In this document: positions 44,231 through 55,859 of the stretch, one piece after another
Layout of the letters: each line of letters opens with the position of its first letter
Numbering within the stretch: position 1 is the first letter of the stretch
Source: Delphinus delphis
Lineage: Eukaryota; Chordata; Mammalia; Artiodactyla; Delphinidae
Assembly (NCBI RefSeq): GCF_949987515.2
Contig: NC_082685.1
Location: 31,124,668-31,188,667, forward strand
DNA: 64,000 nucleotides
Reading direction: 5' to 3'
Position numbers and translations under genes: made by a program
The notes under the pieces: generated by a model
What the model was told of the DNA's origin: nothing
What the model saw: only the letters and a program-made list of their open reading frames with translations
Databases searched by the model: none

Positions 44231-47200
44231 CATGAACCAAGGGTCACTACTGACGTGGATCTACTCCAGTCCTGTTCTGGCTTCCTCCTGAAAATTTATG
44301 ACAGGTGGGCCAAAGGCTCATATCCACCCAAGAGGACCAAGATGTGTGCTCACTGTTCACAGACTTTGTTTCCACTCATTGTTTAACTTCTGTTCCTCTT
44401 TCCTTTGTCCTTTGGTGATTCCCTTCATGACCTTGATTCCAGCAACACAATCATGATATTATTTTATGATGCTCATCTTGGTGTTTTTCAGGAGGGCCTC
44501 TCAGGATATCTGTTTTGCCATATTGCTAAACAAGGAAGATTATTTTTTTTTCACTGGTAAAAGGGTTCTCTGTTCTCCCTTCCAGTTGGACGTGAACATT
44601 TTTACGAAAAGCCAATAGTAAATGAGCAGAATTTATATGTACACCTTGCGGGTACCTTCTTAAAGACAAGTTGCTTGCTTTGGACTTCTGACCCACTCAG
44701 TCCCCGACCTCCTTCTTTCTGTCTGAAAAACAATAACAAATGGAGCACCAGCTGTTCATGCAGTGAAGGAAGCCAGGTGCCGAGGAGGTCAGAACCTACT
44801 GGCCAGCCTGGATCCCTACATGACCATGTGGAGTAGAGACCCCCTAGATGGTCTGAATGTCACATGAAAAGGAAGAGCCAAACAAACTCCTCTACTGTTT
44901 GCACCTCTACATTCTGTGGTCTCCTAAAGCAGCCGACCTACATCCTAACATATGTATATCCTTTTTAGGGATAGCATGACCAGATACCCTAAATACTTTA
45001 AGGGAAGGAAGATGTCAATTTCTGCAAAAACAAGTTCTCTGATCTTTTAACTGAAGATTGCAATTGAAATTAAAGAAACCAGAACCTAAGGGAAGAAAAA
45101 AGAACGTAGAGAGAAGCGGGGCATGGAGAGTTTAAATGTGACAGAAAACTGTAAAAAGTCTATCTTATCTTATGCCAGGGTGGGGGTTGTAATTACCCAG
45201 TAAGATAAAAGCTGTTGAATTTGTAGCAATGGAAATATTAAGACAAATTAAATACCAAGCTTATCTCTGCTCTGTGCTATCAATATTTTATACTAAACAT
45301 CTGTTCCTTGTATCTCATCTCAGAAACACTTCTACACTTTATCAGCGCAAGCACAGCTTTTCAAAGCAAATTAAGCTAAACCGTTTTCACTTAATCACCA
45401 ACTGATCACAACATGCAGAATGCCACATATTGATCTCCAAGAGCCCCATTTTTCCCAATTCAGAAAAGCATATTGGAGGAAACACTTGATTTGCAATCAG
45501 CGTAAACTGGTTAGGCTTACACTTCTGACATATTTTAAGTAGGGAGTATTTCAGTGATTAAAAGGATAAAACAACAAGTATTTTCAATGAGAGGTGAAAA
45601 CTAGGCAATTTCCACCTTTTAGTTACAGGGTCTTAGAGCTACAGGAGATCTTCGAGATCCCCTAAGCTTTATTAAGTCTCCTTGGGGATCCCAATAAGAC
45701 AGGCATTTTTGTTTTGCAGGCTATTATGACATTAATACCTAGGCGCCACTGAGAATCAGACAGAAGCAATCTTTTTTCCTAAAATCTGCTCAAGGGCCAT
45801 TATTCCAAGCTAGGTGGGTCTCATGCAGATTGATTGCAAATCACTGATCTAGTCCAGAGGCTATATATTCCAGTGCCTACAGGAGCTGAGTGGTTAATGC
45901 AAAAGAGTGAGGAAGCACATTCTGTCCATATCATATGAGTAGATGCTATTCAACTCCAGATGATTACTGTTGCCTGGTACACATGTAGACCTCTTGTTAC
46001 CACACCTTCTTACTTTTCAAGACAAGCTTCAGAAAATAAAGTAAAAATCAAGATAAATATGAAAAATCTCATGCTGTTTTTGCATCATGGTGTAGCCCAA
46101 ACAAAACTGATGTGTGAATTGGATTTGGCTTCTGACCATAAATTTTAAAGTCTCTGATCTAGTCTTACCCACTCAATATAGAAAAAAGGAATGGGAGGTC
46201 AATAAAGAAGAAGCATTAGAACTGGTGCTGGAATCCAAGCTTCAAGACCACGATGACAAACTGTCCTTGTTTTCCAAAGATACTCCTAGTATTAGCACTG
46301 AAGTTTCACATCCCAGGAAACCATTCTGATCACGGCAAACTGGAACAATGTGTTATCCTAATCTAGACTCTTGTCTCAGTGATTTTTTTTTTTCACCACA
46401 CCCTGATGTGTTCTTCATCTCTATCATAAGAACACATAATGAGCTTGTGGCCCTCGTAACTCTACATAGGGATGGGGAAGCCAAGGTCCCAATGGTGGCT
46501 ACTGAACACATCAGCTATGGCATTTCTCACCAAGGCAGAGCTAGAACGAAATGGGAAATGGGAACCGGCAGTCAGGTAGACTGAATGATTAGCGTTGGTG
46601 TGGAAATTTAGCTTCGGTGACCCCTTAACCAATTGCCTCCTCAAGAGTGTCACATATTGGGAGATTACATATGCTTACTTGGTGTAATGTTTCTCTCCCT
46701 CTCTCTCTTCGAGAGAGTTATAGTTAAATAGTTTTAATCTGTCTAAAAAGATAACCTGAACATAAATAATAAAACTTCAGTTTAATTTCTGTTTTGCATG
46801 TACATTGTTTTGTTCACTGAAATTCCTATCATTTAACTAGTTAGCATGGCATATCAAACCTCACAAGTTATACAAATTCCAGCCATTTCCAGAGCATGAA
46901 ACAAGGACCTCAGGGAAAGAGAGAGAAAGTGAGCAAGCCTTACGAACTGTGAGGTTACAGATCTATTACTTATTTTACTCCAAGACCCAGGGAATCTATC
47001 TGTGCTCAGAGTTCCAACCAACTTCAAAGGGAGACTTAGGATCACAGAAGTTCAATGAAATAATGGAACAAGAATAAAATTGGCCCTGTGTGAATTAGAT
47101 TGTAAAGGCAGGAACTTCATTTACTTAAGAAGCCAATGTTTAAATTAAAAACTTTATATGCCCTCTGTGTTTTCCTAAGAGTCCAAATTTTGTACCAATG

Positions 47201-47718
47201 ACTAGCCCAGAGAAACTAACACAGAAATTATAGCGGGATAAAACAGAAGTGAGTAATTTTACTTTTACTCTTTTCAAATGATTGCTCTTACAGAGGCACT
47301 TACTTTTCTTTTTTTTTTTTTTTTTCCTTCCCAGAGCTAGCATAGAAGTGACAATTAGAGGATGATTTTTTCCCCCCACTTTGGCCCTGAAGGGATCTAG
47401 GGAGAGACTTTAGTATTTTTCTCTTTGTAAAATAAAGACTGGCTTTGAAGCCAGGATCTCTGAAATGAGGCATTGCAAATGTCCTTTGATGAATCAGTCT
47501 GTGTGAAGGAGAGAGGGAGTGGAGAGGGGGGCAGCAGATTGATTGCAGCTAATGTACCTCTCCTGCCTTGCCCTTTTAATATTCCTCGAATGGCCACGGA
47601 TAATCAAGAGGTCAATCATGAATCCATCAAGGGGTCCTTGTCTCAGGGAAGTTTCCAAACTGTTGAAGCCCTCTCTCAAACAAGCTCTTTAAAGCAGTTA
47701 GCCAGAGTAGGGCTATAT

Positions 47719-47732
47719 GGGGGGGGGGGGGG
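47719..47732. repeat. 14-base G tract
   Basis: Uninterrupted G run on the plus strand. It creates the poly-Gly stretch in the spurious frame 47473-47778. Long G runs are prone to slippage and sequencing error. Confidence 0.92.
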
Positions 47733-48622
47733 TACTAGAAAACATCAGCTTCAGGGGCGACCTGTTAACAAAGTGTGAGAACACGTCCAGGTAGGAACAC
47801 TTCCGCAGGGTGTGCAGAAAGGACCTGACCATGAACTTCATCCGTAAATAAATAAATAAATGGGAAACCTCCCATTTGGCAAGATGGGGCAGGCCTGCAA
47901 GACATTCTGGGTAAAAACAATAATAATAAAAAAAAATGTCCAGAAGAAGACAAGGAGAGAATAGAAAACTCAATTGTGGATCAGAAACAGCAGAGTTACA
48001 AGTTGTAACCTCTGTTGACTGACACTCCAGCAGCACTTCTGCAAGGTGTGCTAAATGTCCCCTTAGGGATTTCATGCCTCTGGGGGCCCTCTGTCTATAA
48101 AAGAGAGATGGAAAAATAAATGAGTTTAGGGGCTGAGAAAGAATTGCTTACATTAGGAAGCCGTAATATCTGTGAAGTTTGCTCGGAGCAGGGGTGCCAG
48201 CTTGCTGTCCTCAGTAGAAGCACTTGGCAGCTTCGACCCTGCTGGCCTATAAAGAAATAGCCTTTTCCTTTCCTCCAAGGACATCTCCGCTTCAGATGGC
48301 AGCCCTTTTTAAATTCTGGATGAGGTGTCAAATGAAATTTGACAGCTAACTGATAGGTTCAAATTCTCACAGGGCAGTCTATCCCTGAGGACACGGAAAA
48401 ACTAATTCACTGCCAGGCCGGCAAATTTTCAGCGATCCTGATCATTCCACATTTGGTTTGATGCGCAACCAACTGCTTTTTCTGGTGGGAACACAGTACC
48501 TCTCATTAGATGGGACAAAGGACAATGATTTTAGGAGACACATGTTATTCCCCAAAGTTCTCTAATGTTCCAAAATGTATTTATTTATGTATTAGCAGTC
48601 CTAAGAATTGCCTGTTACTAAT

Positions 48623-48654
48623 GGTATTCGTGAAAAATGGTATTTGTGAAAAAT
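48623..48654. repeat. 16-bp tandem duplication
   Basis: Units 48623-48638 and 48639-48654 differ by one base (C versus T), with a further degenerate 'gttattt' start after them. Confidence 0.85.
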
Positions 48655-48939
48655 GTTATTTTTAATATCACTGAGGTCTCATCTCATGAAGAGTCTTCCA
48701 ATCGAATAATATTAAAAATTCAAATTTGTACAGCTTGCACAAAATTTTAAAATAAACGATTTTTATTAGCATCTTACATGACGTCTAACCCGGCTTACTT
48801 TAGTTTTTCCTCATCAGTATGTTCATGTGCTTCTGTCTCTAAGTGATCCTGTCCCAATCCTCAATCCAACCAAAACTTGAAGCTAGAAATATTAAAGCAG
48901 GCTTAATCTCACCTCCTTCTTAAATGTAAGAAGCGCACT

Positions 48940-49135
48940 GTGGCAGAGTGGTTTGTTTTCAAATTTAGGCTCAGCTCACCCTTACTACATCTCTAACAAT
49001 TGGCAACTCACTAAATTATTTAGATCTCCGTTTTCTCATCTGTAAAATGAGGATAATAGTGGTACCTAATGCAAAGGCGCTGAGGAGTGTGAAGGAAACA
49101 ATCCCTGACACAGAGTAAGGGCTGAGTAAATGGTA
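48940..49135 (+). mobile_element. MIR SINE remnant
   Basis: Sense MIR in order: 'gtggcagagtggtttgtttt', 'caaatttaggctcagctcac', 'caattggcaactcactaaat', 'tctcatctgtaaaatgagga', 'taatagtggtacctaatg' and 'gggctgagtaaatggtag'. Most of the element length is present. Confidence 0.66.
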
Positions 49136-49139
49136 GTTT

Positions 49140-49985
49140 AAGGGAAATAAATATTAGTCAAGAGTAGCCTATAAGACTGTGCTGTCCAGTAGGTATAATA
49201 CATCTTGTGTCCTATAACTTAAGTTCTTTAAATATTGCCTGGAAAGCGATGTTTTTGTATTAAAGAGGTAATTGGAGCTCACCACTGTCCCCTCAGTCTC
49301 AGCTCAGTCCCTCACTATTCTTCTGAGCTGATATCAGGGAAAGTAGTCTTGAGTTTATTGTCTGAACTCCCACTGTGTTGTTAAAAAAAAGTCTGAATGT
49401 ATGCTTTGGTCTCTATTTCTATGGCCCATTTCCTCCAGTTTGCCTGTGGAAGATTGCTGTGCTGGATAAGCAATGCCAGTCTCATGGAAGAGGGAAGATG
49501 GAATAAGCTATGTATACACCATCTTAGACGAGCAACAGAACCAGGAGAATTGAAGCCGCTATATTGTTAAACAGAAAATTGTTACCATTCTGTGCCATAA
49601 TGTTCTTACCTATGAATAAAGAAATTAAGAGTGTATTATCTCAAAGATCCCTTCTATCTGGATAGTCTGTAAGGTGGGCCAAAGAAGCCCTGACCAACGT
49701 GGGATTTCAAAACAAAATAAGTTAAGTGGGAGGTAAAAATTTTAAGCAAAAGAGTGAAAACAAAAAGAATAATTGAAAAATAATTAAAACAAAAAAAATA
49801 ATTGTCATAATTGAAGAAAATATAAACTGGAATATAAAGTAAAGCATAAACATACTAAGAAAAAGAAATAGTATTAAATTTACTAAATGATGAAGAATAT
49901 GAATACCTTCATGTTTATAGTGCAAAACAATCAAACCAAGCAAAGTTGCACATGCAGCAGTACAGAACACCAGTTATAAGAAAGT
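49140..49985. other. no recognisable feature
   Basis: AT-rich, A-rich near 49730-49880. The 82-codon minus frame there is Phe/Leu/Ile-rich only because of this composition. Confidence 0.42.
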
Positions 49986-49989
49986 GTTT

Positions 49990-50795
49990 ACAGATTCCAC
50001 AAATATTTATTGATCTGCTTTATGCCAGGAGGCCTTTATGGATCTATGTCTTAGACCCTTTGGGACACATCAGTGAGAAAACCAGATAAAAATCCCTGAC
50101 CTTGAGAAATTTATATTCTGGAGTGGAAAATAGTAAATAAATGACAAACTAAACAAAAAAGTAACATATTTGATACTTTAGAAGGTGCTGCATATTATGA
50201 AAAACATTTAAATAGAGTAAAATAAGGAACAACAGAAGCAGAGGGACAGAGATGAGTGGTCAGCTGAGGCAAAACAGAGTGACCACGATAGGTGGTCATT
50301 GAGAAGGTCAAAATCTGAAGAAAGTTGTGAAATAGGTGAGGGAATTTGCTGTGTAGCTATTCAGGTGAGGGACTTCCAGACATAATCTCTAAAAGAAGGT
50401 TGGGGAGCATCTCCAGTGCTGGACTGGGGTGTGTGGAAGATAAGGTCAGAAAGTGAAGCAGTCACTGAGGCCATTCTGGAATGGAGGCACTTAAGCAAAA
50501 TAGGAAGCCACTGCAGAGTTAAGCAGAGGAGTCATGTGATGTGATCAGACTTGAATTGTAATGGACTTTCTCTGAGAATAGTGGGGGGGTAGGGGGTGGG
50601 GAACAGGCAAAGTTAGAAGCAAGGCATCCAGCTGGGAGGCTAATAATTCAGATTAGAGACATTGATGGTTGGTGCTGGAGGTGATTAGAAATCATGGAAT
50701 ACTATATATATATATATATATTTTGGAGTAGAGACAGGAGATTTTCCCAAAGGATGTGAGTATATGGGTATAAGAGGAGACAGAGAATGCAGAAG
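49990..50795 (-). mobile_element. long antisense L2 LINE 3' region
   Basis: Starts at the L2 3' tip ('ccacaaatatttattgatct') and runs through 'aaaatccctgaccttgagaa', 'aataaatgacaaactaaac', 'tcacat'-free middle, 'catgtgatgtgatcagactt' and 'gggaggctaataattcagat', the order of L2 read antisense from its 3' UTR towards the reverse transcriptase. It is the longest continuous L2 in the window. A (TA)9 expansion sits inside. Confidence 0.62.
50704..50721. repeat. (TA)9 microsatellite
   Basis: Pure TA dinucleotide run inside the L2 remnant. Confidence 0.9.
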
Positions 50796-50799
50796 GCAG

Positions 50800-51953
50800 C
50801 AGTAGGCTCTATCTAACACACTAGACAAGGACTGGTTTTAGATAAAGCTATGGTAAAGGGCAGCAAGACAGAATAAAAGTGTACAAATGCTAATAGGTGG
50901 ATAGGTAAGTTGGAGGGAGTGGTTTGGAGATACTCTTCTGGTGGGTTCAATTTTCTCTGAAAGGTAAGAAGCAATATCAACAGCTGGGAATGAGGATGGA
51001 AAAGCTTTATTGGAGGATTTTAGAGAGAAGCTGTGAAATTGCTAACTAAGAAAATGAGAAAATGATTAAAAAGTTAAAGTAGGAATGCCCGGCATCGTTA
51101 CAATTCCAAGTGAGATTTTTGTTTGTGAACCTTAAAAGAGACCAGTCAGAGTGGTTGTGTGTTCTCTATTGCATTTAAGCTGCAAGCATGGAATAGGTGG
51201 AAGGTTCGTTTTTATAGGACCTTGGTTTTACCAATTGAGTATGAAGTGAGAGAGGAGTGGAAGTCAAAATATTAGCAAGTGTTTACAACAATTGACCATA
51301 AAATTACTATTTGTAAGAAGGGAGGTAAGGACATTAAATGATGAGGAACAGTGAGAAGTTGACAGAATCCATTGATTAGAGGTGCTACTGTCTTAAAGAA
51401 GCTGCATCCTAGAGGGAGACTGAAGGTGGAATTCAGAGAGTGGAGTGGACATAATATTATTAAAGGGTTGTAGTTATTGGTGTTGATGAAGTATGATTAG
51501 GACATACTCTCAAGTTCTGACTTTGGGAGTGAGTAACTAAAGTAGGGTGGGGATAAACATCTTTGAAAAAGATTAGTTTCAAAAATGTGGATCTAAGGTG
51601 TTAGAAGGAACATCTCTCACTATATATTAAAACAGGAGTAGTGTTGGAGAGAGTGACAGTGCACCATGGGATAAGGTCATCTAGAGGTGAGAAGAAATTA
51701 CATGGGGTTCTGTAGTTGATAGCAACAATAAGGGATACTGGTGATATAATCTGATACCTTGAGTTTCAACGTTGGTGGTTTTAGGGAAATGCGAGGGAGA
51801 CTAGTCTGAAAGCAGTATTAAGGAACAAGAAGGACATGTGTCTGGTCTGTGTGACCAGGCAAATGAGGAGAAAATGCAACCATGAGGGGCAATAGTGTCC
51901 TTAGGGCAGAGCCAGGTAACACAAGTAGGTAATGGAATCATCTAAAGGAAAAG
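50800..51953. other. unresolved purine-rich segment
   Basis: About 1.15 kb with a strong excess of A and G on the plus strand, many 'gaggt' and 'agtggag' phrases, and no frame over 60 codons. The composition resembles antisense L2/L3-type LINE sequence, and it directly continues the L2 to its left, but I cannot align it to a consensus from memory. It ends at a 28-base A tract. Confidence 0.4.

Positions 51954-51981
<28 letters not shown>
51954..51981. repeat. 28-base A tract
   Basis: Pure A run at the right edge of the purine-rich segment. It could be the tail of a plus-strand retroposed sequence or a slippage product. No target duplication seen. Confidence 0.85.
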
Positions 51982-51984
<3 letters not shown>

Positions 51985-52060
51985 GGTTGGTAGAATTTGA
52001 ACATCTTAATACAAATTTAGTGTACATTAGAACAGTTGTGCCCTCTGTGTTACTCCTTTT

Positions 52061-52205
52061 TCTTTTTCCTTTTTTTTTTTTTTTTTTTCATTTTTTGGCC
52101 GTGCCACAAGACTTGTCGGATCTTAATTCCCCGGCCAGGGATCGAACCCATGCCCCCTGTACTGGAAGCATGGAGTCTTACCCACTGGACCACCAGGGAA
52201 GTCCC
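52061..52205 (-). mobile_element. short CHR-type SINE
   Basis: Reading minus, 'gggacttccctggtggtcca' head, B-box-like 'gggttcgatccctgg', then 'aattaagatccg', 'cttgtggcacggcc' and an A tail (plus-strand T run to 52089). The target duplication of 15 bp is at 52046-52060 and 52206-52220 with one mismatch. Only about 115 bp of body, so a truncated or simpler tRNA-derived form. Frames at 51987-52265 and 52036-52251 are shadows. Confidence 0.92.
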
Positions 52206-52209
52206 TGTG

Positions 52210-53655
52210 TTACTCCTCTTTACATTAATTCACATTTCATTGATGGATTAATTTCACTGAATTAATTTAAATAGGAGAAAAATATAGCCAGATTTTAAAA
52301 TGATTGCAATTCTTAATTCTCCATTAAAAGAAAAATTTAAAAAAAAACAAACAAACCTCAGGTAAAAACAGTTGTACCATTTAAAATGGGTCTTCTGACT
52401 TTGATTCTCCCTTTTTTGGATAGATGAGAGATGAAGGCAATGGAAGGGGTCCTTGTTGCATGAAAGAAGCAACTCTATATACTGTTATTTTCAAGTTTGA
52501 TCAATCATTTCCAACTCATTTCCTGTTTTTCCTTTTAAAAACCCTACCCCACCAAGAATTTCAATAGCAGCTAGTAAAATAATTTGGGTGGCTGACAGGC
52601 AATTCAATTTCCTGGCAGATTTTTAGATAATCAGACACCCAGGAGAAACTTGTAAATTTGTTTTATTCATGGTCAATTTGCTATGGCACATTTTTCCCTA
52701 CAAGCTCAACTCAACATTTTACTCAACAGAGAAGTAGAGCATCATTATGTAGCAACACAAGTGGCTTAGGTGGTCAACCAGGCACAGCTCATCATTTCTG
52801 CAAACAAGTCCTCTCTATGCTCCCTGTATTCTTAAATGAATTGCACTAGGGTCTTTGTTCATCCATTAGGAAGTTTGTGCTAGACCCTTGTGGCTCAGAT
52901 ACACAGGGGAAATAGACTTAATTCCTCTGACTCTCAGTGCCTCCTGGATCCAGTGGACTCTGAAGCAATTACCAGAATATTAAGAGATCAGCTGATCCAT
53001 GGGTCAAGAGCTAGAGAGCAAAGGAGGAACCGAATATAAGTACTTTGATCAAGTCACTATATGTGTGCTATGATAAATACTGACAGGGAAGTGGATGACT
53101 ATATGTACTGTAAAAGATATCCAATCTCTGCCAATGAAGAGGGAGGTAAATGTGGCCTTTTCTATTGTTTAAGAGTATCTACAGAGGCCCAAAGACAAGA
53201 AACAATAGGTACCAGGAGAAGGGGCTATAGTGGAAGCAACCTGTCTGTCCTTCTACCATTGGTAGAGGAAAGGCCAAGTGTGGACTCTGAGAAAGGGAGA
53301 CAATTTTAGTGTCTTGAAAGGGATGTTGCCCAAAAAAAAAACACCTGACAAGTGACCCCAACAGAGGTGGACCACTTTGTATGACTTAGGGAGAATTGTA
53401 AGAGGGCAAATGGAGGAGAAAGCCTGAGGCAAGGTGTGCAGAGTTCTCCAGTAGAGGATACTCCAAAAAGGCTAGGAACACACCTGCCCAGGGTAAAGGG
53501 AAAACAAAGAAAAAAAAAGAAAGAATTGTCCTTTGAACATGTGCCCTACCCAGAGTCATCAATGCCACACTCCAGCTCTGCCACCTGCCAACTTGATCAC
53601 TTAATTGGAACATCCCTGCTTTGTCTATGTTGGGAGGAATGTTACTTAGTCTGTT
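52210..53655. other. no recognisable gene
   Basis: Overlapping short frames on both strands (up to 82 codons) with no similarity I know. No named repeat. Confidence 0.4.
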
Positions 53656-53660
53656 GTTAC

Positions 53661-54259
53661 TGTTAGGACAGGTAGACAGCTAGATATGATCAAAGGAAAG
53701 GAGGGGTGGCTTATGTGGCAGGAAACCATACATCTTGTAAAGAATGGAGTTTCTTGGGCAGACAAAGAAAAGCAGGAACCTCTGGACTGATAGGAAACCA
53801 CACATTTTGAGTGACAAGGGTTCTGGTGGCAGACAAAGAAAGATGGGAAAAGGTGAGAATCTCCAGCTTCTGAATGTAACTTTTGCTCATTATGCTCTCA
53901 TTACAATAAAATTGGCCTTGCAGATAAGATGTTCCCCTCATGAATCAATGCCATAACACTTCTGATCAAGGCTAAATAAGGACCAAAATCCCTCCTCCCT
54001 TGTGGAAGGTGAGTTGGGCTGAAAATTAGGAAATATGACCCCAAACATCTCCCTCCTCAATGCATATTCCTCGCATTCATTTTCACAGCCCATATAACCA
54101 GCTTGCCAAAGAAACTCAGGGCAGCCACTCACCTGAGTCTGCCCACTCTCCCCTTGAAAGTGTACTTCACTTAGTAAATCCTCAGTTTGCTTTCCTTACC
54201 TCTGTGTCTCATCTCTGAATTCTTTCTGTAATGAGATACGAACCTACTCTCCAGTAACA
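53661..54259 (+). mobile_element. solo ERV LTR with perfect 4-bp target duplication
   Basis: A 599-bp unit begins 'tgttaggaca' and ends 'cagtaaca', flanked by 'ttac' at 53657-53660 and 54260-54263. The TG...CA ends and 4-bp duplication are the hallmark of an integrated gammaretrovirus-like (ERV1-class) provirus, here reduced to one LTR. The 3' third is pyrimidine-rich ('cctcagtttgctttccttac'), as in U5. A TATA-like 'catataacc' lies at about 54091. No perfect AATAAA is found in the expected place. No viral genes adjoin it. Family not identified. Confidence 0.82.
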
Positions 54260-54264
54260 TTACT

Positions 54265-55855
54265 ATGTAATAGAAATAAAAGCCTACTGCCATATTTTCC
54301 AAATCTAAAAAATCTGAATCTTTATCTTATAAATGTCTTTACTCTTAAATAAAGAATATAATTTAACAGTTTTTATTAATTGTATATCAAATTAAATATG
54401 CTTAAAGGCCAGATACGCCCCATGGAGCAACCCTCTCTGCCCTTTGTTATCAGCAATACCACAACCAGTAAGGTCTTTTATACCCATATCTCAGCTATGT
54501 TCTTTATTAGGAATGTTTGCTGTGGTGTAATTTTTTTTTTTTTTTTGGTTTAAATTTTTTTCCACTTTGTAAAGGTAGAAACATGCTTTTTAGTACCCTC
54601 TAAAATATACTTTTTAAACAGATCTTTTCAGGTCATTATTCAGTCACTTGTTCAGTCAATAATCTTCCCAGACTATTTAATGCCCAGACATTCTATGATC
54701 TTGATGCCACATGTGATTAATTGGCAATTCTATATTTATGTCTACCTGTCTGTCTATTAACCAATGATAGTATTATTTTTGAGCACCTTATTTCTATCTT
54801 TACTTTGCAGTCTATCTTGATTTGATTTATGTTATTTTCAATTATAAAATTAAATATAAAACTTTAAAATATACAGATAAGTAGAAAAATCAAATATTAA
54901 AAAAAAAAAAACCCTCACAATCATAGTAATTATGTCCATTGTAGTCATTTTGGTCTGAAGAGTTTTTCTCTCTGTCTCACTTTCTCCCTCCTTCTTTCAG
55001 ATTATCAATCAATCAATCAACCCTCCACCTTTTCCTAGGCAGAAGGAGAAACTAAATCTTTTATTGCCTTTTTTCTTCCCCTTTCCTCTTTTATACCCTC
55101 AGATGAAAGCACCAGTACTCTGATTTCGAACCCTGCATAGCAATTTGATTTGATTTGGCATGTAAAATAAATATGGCTCAGAAACTTCTCCTAGTCTTTT
55201 GAAATGTGAAGACCAGTCTGGAAAGCTCTTTTGTTTAGGAAATTTCTTATTTGAAACTTCTTATTTGAATATGCATATGAATAAGTCCTAAGGCTTAGCC
55301 AGGCTTGGAGAGTTTGAAACAAAGAAAAGGCAATTTGCTTTGCATAAACATGTAATGGGAATTTTCTACTTTCCCTGAAGGCTTGAGAAGAAGGATGCTG
55401 TGAGAAAGAAGAGGCTTGAGATTCAAAGAAGGGAAAGAGGGAAGTTTTGAGGAGATGGATGTGCTCTGAAAAATGACATAGCAGAGTGGGATCTAAAGTA
55501 AGAGAGCCTCTGAGAAGTTCCTTGAAAGGGTAATCAGGGCGTAACCTCAAAAGCATGGCTGTCTGATATCCAATTTTAAGCTGTCCCCTCTGGTGTGCTA
55601 TAATTCCCTGCCTTTATCTACAGGTCTTCCTTGAGAGTTACATGCACCAGCATGTGTGTTATTGGTGCTTTGGAGAATGAGAAACAGGAGGCTCCTGCCC
55701 TGTCTTGAGAGAAGATGACCAGAGTGAGCTGCAGCAGCCTGCAGAGGCAGTAAGATAACTGGAGAAGAGCAGAAGCAGGCGTTTGAAGCAACAGTGATAC
55801 ATTTTCATTAAGAGAATGTACATTTACTGACCAAGAAGACCTTAACATTTTCCTC
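54265..55855. other. no recognisable gene
   Basis: Includes a 121-codon minus frame (55191-55556) that I cannot match and that lacks supporting context. An (ATCA)n tract lies near 55003-55020. 55600-55855 may belong to the LTR that follows, but I cannot fix a boundary. Confidence 0.4.
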
Positions 55856-55859
55856 ACCT

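Larger units (their letters stand above)
44231..48935. other. no recognisable gene; possible conserved noncoding DNA at 47450-48550
   Basis: About 4.7 kb with no repeat I can name beyond short tracts. Frames up to 120 codons (47713-48075 minus, 47473-47778 plus) overlap each other on both strands and match no family. The 47450-48550 part has more balanced base composition and homeodomain-like motifs ('agattgattgcag', 'ggataatc', 'ttgacagctaact'). At 46698-46714 a small CT/GA hairpin occurs. Confidence 0.4.

Noticed and set aside
46698..46714. CT/GA hairpin as a regulatory stem-loop
   Set aside because: Only a 7-bp stem made of simple repeat units; expected by chance in a CT-rich stretch.
47473..48075. 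Overlapping 101-codon plus and 120-codon minus frames
   Set aside because: The plus frame relies on a G14 tract and the two overlap antisense. Neither resembles a known protein.
53661..54259. Complete provirus between or beside the two ERV LTRs (23114-23781 and 53661-54259)
   Set aside because: The two LTRs differ in sequence and length, each has its own target duplication, and no retroviral gene remains lie next to either.
55191..55556. 121-codon minus frame
   Set aside because: No domain, no splice or promoter context, and composition is that of the surrounding noncoding DNA.
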